Below, piece after piece: positions 22,589 to 27,175 of a DNA stretch of 27,175 nt. Made by a program: the position numbers and the translations under genes. Position 1 is the first letter of the stretch. Every line of letters starts with the position of its first letter. Below the pieces are notes generated by a model. The model was not told where the DNA came from, searched no databases, and saw nothing but the letters and a program-made list of their open reading frames with translations. This stretch comes from JBBPXY01 sp038200435 (lineage in GTDB: Bacteria > Actinomycetota > Thermoleophilia > Solirubrobacterales > Solirubrobacteraceae): contig JBBPXY010000036.1 of the NCBI GenBank assembly GCA_038200435.1, positions 1 to 27,175 of the forward strand. Direction: 5' to 3'.

Positions 22589-23761
22589 TTACGGAACTCG
22601 TGCCAGGTCGAGCACGCCCCAGCCAAAGCTCGGGTCGCGTCCGGCCGGCCCGGAGTCAGTCACCGATCCGTCGAGCCGCTTGCGGATCGAGGCGGCCGTC
22701 GAGCGCGGGTGAGCGCCCCACAGCAGCGCGGCGGCGCCCGCGACGTGCGGGGTGGCCATCGAAGTGCCCGAGAACCTGACGTAGCCGCCTCCCCGGTGAG
22801 TGGAGAGAACCTGGACGCCGGGCGCGGCGATCTCCACGTCGGCGTTGGCGTTGGAGAAGCTCGCGTGGCGGCCCGCGTCGTCCACCGCGGCGACGGACAC
22901 GACCTCGGGATACCCGGCCGGGAAGTCCGTGGCCGTGTTGCCGTCGTTGCCGGCGGCGGCGACAACCACCGACCCATGCGCACCTCCTCGCGACCAGGCC
23001 GCCCGCACGGCGGTCCTGATCGAGACCGAGGCGGGGCCACCCAGCGACATGGAGATCACTCTTGCTCCCTGCTCGTGCGCCCAGGCGATGCAGCTCGCGA
23101 CGTCGGCGAGCTTGCCGGAACCGGCGGCGTCGAGCGCCTTGCACACGATGAGCGGCGAGTTGAACGCGACACCGAGCACGCCGACCCGGTTGTTCGGAGT
23201 CGCGGCGATCGTGCCCGCGACGTGGGTGCCGTGATCGTTGTCATCGACGCAAGCTCCGGTCTTGATGCGTCCGTTCACCGCGCCGGCGCAGGCCTTCACC
23301 TTGCCCGCGAGATCTTCGTGTCCGGTGTCGATGCCGGTGTCGATCACTCCTACGGGCGCGCCACCGCTGACCGGGAAGGCGTCAAGGCCCAGAGCCCTCC
23401 AGCCCGCGGCCGCGTTAATCTCGGCGAGCCCGCCGAGCTGGCGGTAGAGACGGTCGTTGGGTGTGCGGGTCGCCCGCACGCGGCGGTTGGCCTCGGCGAA
23501 CACGACCTGGTCGCTGCTCGCCAGACGGCGTGCGACCGCGACGGGATCGCCGCTCACGCTCATCACGCGAGCCCCCTGCGCGCGGACGGTGCCAACGGTC
23601 CGGCGCGCACCGGCGCGCCGCGCCACCGACCCGCGCTGGGCCGAGGAGACGCCGGACCGGTACTTGACGATGACGGTGCCGGGTTGGGCGAGGACAGGCG
23701 TCGAGCCGAACAGGGAAACGGCCACGGCCAGCAGCAGAACGCGGATGGCGTTACGGATCAT
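22589..23761 (-). CDS. Secreted subtilisin-like serine protease (S8)
   Basis: This 390-residue protease begins with a signal peptide (1-25, VLLLAVAVSLFGSTPVLA). A propeptide of inhibitor-I9 type follows (about 26-98, with VIVKYRSGVSSAQ and QVVFAEANRRVRA), then the S8 catalytic domain. The triad is D141 (VGVIDTGID), H177 (DNDHGTHVAGT) and S334 (FSGTSMATPHVAG), and the oxyanion Asn is N272 (AAAGNDG). Domain order and length are typical of thermitase-like secreted proteases. Start ATG 23761 is supported by GAGGAG seven bases upstream on the coding strand; the longer open frame upstream is not coding in character. The 188-nt upstream region carries two hairpins and a repeated GGCCGATCGG, which may regulate it or end the preceding gene. 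Confidence 0.94.
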   Translation of the reverse strand: MIRNAIRVLLLAVAVSLFGSTPVLAQPGTVIVKYRSGVSSAQRGSVARRAGARRTVGTVRAQGARVMSVSGDPVAVARRLASSDQVVFAEANRRVRATRTPNDRLYRQLGGLAEINAAAGWRALGLDAFPVSGGAPVGVIDTGIDTGHEDLAGKVKACAGAVNGRIKTGACVDDNDHGTHVAGTIAATPNNRVGVLGVAFNSPLIVCKALDAAGSGKLADVASCIAWAHEQGARVISMSLGGPASVSIRTAVRAAWSRGGAHGSVVVAAAGNDGNTATDFPAGYPEVVSVAAVDDAGRHASFSNANADVEIAAPGVQVLSTHRGGGYVRFSGTSMATPHVAGAAALLWGAHPRSTAASIRKRLDGSVTDSGPAGRDPSFGWGVLDLARVP

Positions 23762-23866
23762 GCGAGGACTCCTCGAAGGGTGGGGTGGGGGAGGAGCCAG
23801 TGTCCGGGTCTGCTGGCCGATCGGGGCGAGGTGCGGGCCGATCGGCACGATCCCGGTGCACATCCG

Positions 23867-23897
23867 GCGCGGCCCGAGCGCGTTACGCGGGCCGCGC
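23867..23897. terminator. GC-rich hairpin 1
   Basis: GCGCGGCCC (23867-23875) and GGGCCGCGC (23889-23897) form a perfect 9-bp stem around a 13-nt loop with three further possible pairs. It is downstream of the exonuclease gene on the minus strand, with no T-run. Confidence 0.45.
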
Positions 23898-23913
23898 TCT
23901 TTCGAGTCGTACG

Positions 23914-23937
23914 ATCGGGCCCCCATCTGGGCCCGAT
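23914..23937 (-). terminator. GC-rich hairpin 2, probable terminator of the exonuclease gene
   Basis: ATCGGGCCC (23914-23922), loop of six, GGGCCCGAT (23929-23937) is a perfect 9-bp stem 12 nt after the exonuclease stop codon. Like many actinobacterial terminators it lacks a U-tail. Confidence 0.55.
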
Positions 23938-23949
23938 GTGACATAGCCT

Positions 23950-24723
23950 TCAGTCGAGCCTGATCAGCAGCGGTGCGTGATCGGACGGCTTCGGTCCTTT
24001 GCGGAAGTTGCGATCGATCCCGCATTCGCGCAGCCGCCCGGCCGCGCTCGAAGAGAGAAGCGCGAGGTCGATCCGCAGGCCGAGCTTGCGGTGGAAGTGG
24101 CCCTGGCGGTAGTCCCACCAGGTGAAGCCCGGCTCCTCGGGATGCAGCGTGCGGAAGCAGTCCACGAGCTCACCGCGCACCGCGATCGACCCAAGCGCTT
24201 CGCGCTCCGCGGGCGTCACGTGCGTCGAGCCGGCGAAGGCGGCCGGGTCATAGACGTCGCGGTCGGCCGGGCAGACGTTCATGTCGCCGCAGAGCAGCAC
24301 GGGCCGCTCGCCGCTCAGCTCGGCGACCCGTTCCGCGGCTGCGGCCAGGAAGGTGAGCTTCTGTTCGAAGGCCTCGGTGGCGAGCGCCCGCCCGTTGGGG
24401 ACGTAGGCGCTGATGAGACGCACGCCGCCGACGGTGGCCTCGATCCAACGTGCCTCCTCGGCCACAGCCTCTCCGGGAAGCCCCCGCTGTGCGTCCTCGA
24501 CATCGAGCCCCTCCCGGGCGAGCAGCGCAACGCCGGCCCAGCGCCCCGCGCTGTGGGCGACGGAGGCATAACCCGCCTGCGCGAGCTCGTCGTGAGGGAA
24601 CGCCGCCGACTCGAGCTTGGTCTCCTGGAGGCAGACGACGTCGGGACGATGCAGCTCGAGCAGCTCGAGCACGCGTTCGCGGCGGGCCTTCAGCGAGTTG
24701 ACGTTCCAGGTGACGTAGAGCAT
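23950..24723 (-). CDS. xth: Exodeoxyribonuclease III
   Basis: This 257-residue endonuclease/exonuclease/phosphatase-fold enzyme belongs to the ExoIII family, which cuts DNA at abasic sites and degrades 3' ends in base-excision repair. Visible motifs are TWNVNSLKARRERV, VVCLQETKLE with metal-binding E34, LLCGDMNVCPADRDVYD (GDxN), WWDYRQGHFHRKLGLRIDLALLS, and the C-terminal SDHAPLLI with the catalytic Asp-His. ATG 24723 is chosen to match the family's N-terminus; an in-frame GTG at 24762 would add 13 residues and has a purine-rich stretch directly abutting it. It is divergent from the patatin gene with 47 nt between starts, so the promoters must overlap or be very compact. Confidence 0.92.
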   Translation of the reverse strand: MLYVTWNVNSLKARRERVLELLELHRPDVVCLQETKLESAAFPHDELAQAGYASVAHSAGRWAGVALLAREGLDVEDAQRGLPGEAVAEEARWIEATVGGVRLISAYVPNGRALATEAFEQKLTFLAAAAERVAELSGERPVLLCGDMNVCPADRDVYDPAAFAGSTHVTPAEREALGSIAVRGELVDCFRTLHPEEPGFTWWDYRQGHFHRKLGLRIDLALLSSSAAGRLRECGIDRNFRKGPKPSDHAPLLIRLD

Positions 24724-24770
24724 CGACGCGGGAACGCTACGCACATCGCTTCTGATATCCACTCTCCCCG

Positions 24771-25838
24771 ATGAAGGTCGGCTTGGTTCTCGGAGCGGGT
24801 GGGGTGATGGGCGGCGCGTGGCTCACGGGCGGATTGCACGCCCTTGCGACCGAGACGGGCTGGGATCCGGCGTCGGCCGATCACATCGTTGGCACCTCGG
24901 CCGGCTCGATGATGGCCGCGCTGCTCGCCGCGGGAGTGCCGCCGTGGTTCATGGTGGCCCACTCGGCCGGCGAGTCCTTCGACGGCTTGCACGACGCGGC
25001 GGGGCGGCCCGCCTCCGAGGCCGACCGCGCCGCCGGGGCGATCTTCCGGCTCCATCGCGGCCTGCCCCCCTTGGGCCCGGGTTCCTGGCGCCTCATCGGC
25101 AAGACGCTCGCGAGCCCCCATCGTCACCGGCCTGCCGCTCTGGCCAGCGGCTGGCTGCCGCGCGGCTTCATCTCGACCGAGCCTCTGAAGGACACCGTTC
25201 GCCGCGTCACGCCGAAAGGGTGGGCGGCTCATCCCAACCTCTGGGTGGTGGCGTGCGACTACGCCACGGGCCGCCGCGTGCCGTTCGGGCGGGCGGGATC
25301 ACCGTCGGCGCAGTTGGCCGACGCGGTTGCGGCTTCGTGCGCAATCCCGGGGTTCTACCGGCCGGTCGATATCGGCGGCCGGCGCTACGTCGACGGCGGG
25401 ATGTACTCGACCTCGAACCTCGACGTGCTGCGCGACGCCGATCTCGACCTGGTCATCTGCCTCAACCCCACATCGTCTCTGCATCCCACCCACGCCTGGA
25501 ACCCGGCCGAACGCGTGGCCGGTCTGCTGCGCACGGGTTCCGGGCGGCGTCTCGGCCTCGAGGCGCGCTCGCTGCGCGCGGCGGGTACCGATGTCCTGCT
25601 GATCCAGCCGACCCTCGAGGACCTTGCGGTGATGGGCCCGAACCTCATGAGCCGCGAGCGGCGCCACGAGGCGATCGAGACTGCCGTCCGCACCGTTGGC
25701 GCGCACCTGCGCGAGGCCGGCGTGGCCCGTCGTTTGCGGGGGTTGCCGCCCGGAGAGCCGCACCGGATCGCCCGGCCCGACGGGCCTCCGGACACCTGGC
25801 CTCCCGTACTGCCCGGGAGCGAGCCGGCGCTACGCTGA
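24771..25838 (+). CDS. Patatin-like phospholipase
   Basis: This 355-residue cytoplasmic lipid acyl hydrolase uses a Ser-Asp dyad. The oxyanion loop is GLVLGAGGVMGGAWLTGGL. The nucleophile elbow is VGTSAGS with S43. The catalytic Asp is D208 in YVDGGMYS. These are the standard blocks of bacterial patatins, and the length is typical. It would remove fatty acids from phospholipids or neutral lipids. No ribosome site precedes the ATG at 24771, but TGATAT about 12 bases upstream could be a -10 box, so a leaderless transcript is possible. It is divergent from the exonuclease gene. Confidence 0.92.
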   Translation: MKVGLVLGAGGVMGGAWLTGGLHALATETGWDPASADHIVGTSAGSMMAALLAAGVPPWFMVAHSAGESFDGLHDAAGRPASEADRAAGAIFRLHRGLPPLGPGSWRLIGKTLASPHRHRPAALASGWLPRGFISTEPLKDTVRRVTPKGWAAHPNLWVVACDYATGRRVPFGRAGSPSAQLADAVAASCAIPGFYRPVDIGGRRYVDGGMYSTSNLDVLRDADLDLVICLNPTSSLHPTHAWNPAERVAGLLRTGSGRRLGLEARSLRAAGTDVLLIQPTLEDLAVMGPNLMSRERRHEAIETAVRTVGAHLREAGVARRLRGLPPGEPHRIARPDGPPDTWPPVLPGSEPALR

Positions 25839-25896
25839 GAGTCGGCGCGCACGCTTCTTCCCAACCCTCGCGCCCCGCGCGTGTTAGGACCATCGA

Positions 25897-26577
25897 ATGA
25901 GCGTTACTGAAGCCCCCCGCCCCATCGGCTCCCCGGAGCGGCCTGTCTTCGCCGCCCGCGGTCACCGCCGGCCGCTTTGGCTGGCCCGTGTCAGTCGTGC
26001 GGTCGCTCTTCTGGTCGGTCTCTGGGTGATCGCACTGGTCGCCGGGGCGCTCGGCTTGGGCCGGCTCCCGGGTGTACCGGACCTACGGCCGAGCCAACTG
26101 ACTGCCCGACCCGATCTCGTCCACGCGTCGGACCCTCCAGCGACCGCTGAGGCGCGCGCTTCACGAGCCACCAGAGCGGCTGCCGTCTCGGGTGTGTCTG
26201 ATCTGAAGCGGATCGCGAGCGAGGCGCGTCGCGCTCGCGCCACAACTGCGGCCAGCCGGAACGGCAAGGGGACTACGGGAAGCGCCCGCACGATCGACAC
26301 CCCTGCGCGCAGTCGCGCGGGTAGGCCAACTCCGGCACGCACGGGTACCACGTCCCCCTCAGCTGGGTCGAGTCCTGCCGCCACCCACGGCAACGGCAAC
26401 GGCAAAATCGCACCAACGGCTACCACTACTCCGCCGCCGACCATCGCTCCCGGACGATCCGGAACCGCGCCGGGCGGCGGCAATTCCGCTGGCAAGACGA
26501 AGGGCACGGGTACTACCACGGGTACGGGGAACGGCCACGGGTACGGCCGGACCAAGGCGCCGGTCACCAAGCCCTAA
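25897..26577 (+). CDS. Single-pass membrane protein with Ser/Thr/Gly-rich tail, unknown function
   Basis: I do not recognise a family. The 226-residue product has a basic N-terminus, one membrane helix (about 36-53, AVALLVGLWVIALVAGALGL), and a long outside tail rich in Thr, Ser, Ala, Gly and Pro (TTSPSAGSSPAATHGNGNGK, TATTTPPPTIAPGR, TGTTTGTGNGHGYG). This is the look of a wall-spanning or O-glycosylated stalk. ATG 25897 is used, with a weak ribosome site. The deacetylase gene begins five bases after its stop, so the two are probably an operon concerned with the cell surface. Low complexity makes homology searches weak. Confidence 0.62.
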   Translation: MSVTEAPRPIGSPERPVFAARGHRRPLWLARVSRAVALLVGLWVIALVAGALGLGRLPGVPDLRPSQLTARPDLVHASDPPATAEARASRATRAAAVSGVSDLKRIASEARRARATTAASRNGKGTTGSARTIDTPARSRAGRPTPARTGTTSPSAGSSPAATHGNGNGKIAPTATTTPPPTIAPGRSGTAPGGGNSAGKTKGTGTTTGTGNGHGYGRTKAPVTKP

Positions 26578-26582
26578 CCGCT

Positions 26583-27175
26583 TTGACGACAGAACCGACG
26601 CCGGCCCGCGCGGTTCGAGCAGCACGACTGCGCCGCCGTATCCGCCGGCCCCCGGGTCACTGGTTGTTCGTGGGTTTCTGCGTCGTCGTGCTCATGATGC
26701 TGTTGCTCGTACAGGGCTTCACCGTGCGCACGCAGGGGGCGAGCCGGACTCCCACCGGGGCGGACGCCGCGAGTCCGCTCGCCGGCGCTCCACCCGTGCT
26801 GGTGGAGCGCGGGGGCAAGCTCGTAGGGCACGAGCCGCCGGTCGGGCGGCGCATCGCGCTGACCTTCGACGACGGCCCCGATCCCCGCTGGACGCCCCGC
26901 ATCGCCGAGGTCCTGCGCCGGGAGCACGTTCCGGCGACCTTCTTCCTCGTCGGCGCGCAGGCAGTCCGGGAGCCCGATCTGGTCCGCCGCCTCCATCGTC
27001 AGGGCTTCGAGCTCGCGAACCACACCTTCACGCACGTCGATCCGGGCTCGGTCTCCAGTGTCGAGCGGGATCTCCAGATCTCCTCCACCGACAGCGCGAT
27101 CGCCGGGATCACCGGAGTGCGCCCGCGGCTGTTCCGCCCGCCCTATTCCTCGACACCTGCCTCGGCCACCCCCCG
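26583..27175 (+). CDS. Membrane-anchored polysaccharide deacetylase, partial (3' end outside the window)
   Basis: The gene is open to the window end, giving about 197 residues. The N-terminus is Arg-rich, then one membrane helix (about 29-47, WLFVGFCVVVLMMLLLV), then a NodB-type deacetylase domain: RIALTFDDGPDPRWTPRI (catalytic and metal Asp pair), ATFFLVGAQAV, NHTFTH (metal His pair H-x3-H) and RPPYSS. These enzymes remove N-acetyl groups from peptidoglycan or other glycans outside the membrane. The pattern around RLFRPPYSSTPASAT resembles actinobacterial proteins in which a family 2 glycosyltransferase follows the deacetylase; that part would lie beyond the window. A TTG start at 26583 is the only one that includes the whole helix with a basic N-terminus; no clear ribosome site is seen. 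It is five bases after the preceding gene. Confidence 0.85.
   Translation, partial: MTTEPTPARAVRAARLRRRIRRPPGHWLFVGFCVVVLMMLLLVQGFTVRTQGASRTPTGADAASPLAGAPPVLVERGGKLVGHEPPVGRRIALTFDDGPDPRWTPRIAEVLRREHVPATFFLVGAQAVREPDLVRRLHRQGFELANHTFTHVDPGSVSSVERDLQISSTDSAIAGITGVRPRLFRPPYSSTPASATP

Larger units (their letters stand above)
23762..23949. promoter_or_regulatory. Protease upstream region with direct repeats
   Basis: The near-palindromic decamer GGCCGATCGG occurs at about 23816-23825 and again at 23837-23846, 21 nt apart (two helical turns). This spacing on one face of the DNA suits a dimeric regulator upstream of the protease gene. The two hairpins nearer the exonuclease gene are entered separately. 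Confidence 0.4.

Overview
The window is high-GC bacterial DNA (most genes near 70% GC by eye) with dense, short-spaced genes on both strands, GTG/TTG starts, a SigB/SigF-type sigma factor, class III cyclase, PRC-DUF2382 and DUF2188 stress proteins and an actinobacterial-style polysaccharide deacetylase. This points to an actinobacterium, and my best guess is the Thermoleophilia/Solirubrobacterales. That placement is an inference from gene content; no marker gene settles it.

Layout. (1) Bases 1-392 hold no gene, but contain one copy of a structured repeat that recurs near 5.6 kb. (2) 393-5113 is a stress/envelope cluster: a TetR-GAF-SpoIIE phosphatase fusion on the minus strand, divergent from PRC-DUF2382, MscS-like membrane, DUF2188 and YihY/BrkB genes. 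The divergent control region has a SigB-like promoter and two palindromes built from the same half-site. (3) 5114-5883 is a long non-coding stretch with hairpins, a tRNA 3'-end fragment and the second repeat copy. (4) 5884-6660 encodes an acidic protein made of two copies of an unrecognised 82-residue unit. (5) 6664-9324 is a minus-strand run: acyltransferase, class III cyclase, YceH, and a small Cys/His protein. (6) 9572-10748 holds the sigma factor and a small proline-rich protein with a good SigB-type promoter. (7) 10755-19450 carries minus-strand genes for an epoxide-hydrolase-like enzyme and three large exported proteins: a clan GH-D glycoside hydrolase, a lysyl-oxidase/LamG/FN3 surface protein, and a beta-propeller phosphoesterase. 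(8) 19519-22579 is a TetR regulator divergent from a three-gene operon: R2lox-type di-metal oxidase, rubredoxin, FAD reductase. (9) 22589-24723 holds a secreted subtilase and exonuclease III. (10) 24771-27175 holds a patatin, a one-TM low-complexity protein, and a membrane-anchored polysaccharide deacetylase cut by the window end.

The most interesting unit is 20173-22579. The oxidase keeps all six metal ligands and the Val/Tyr pair of the R2lox ether cross-link. It is translationally coupled to a rubredoxin and followed by a flavoprotein of the rubredoxin/ferredoxin reductase type, so the operon reads as a complete NAD(P)H -> FAD -> rubredoxin -> R2lox electron chain under a TetR operator. 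The second theme is stress control: a SigB-type sigma factor, SigB-like promoters, and a phosphatase-like regulator that has gained a DNA-binding domain and lost one metal ligand.
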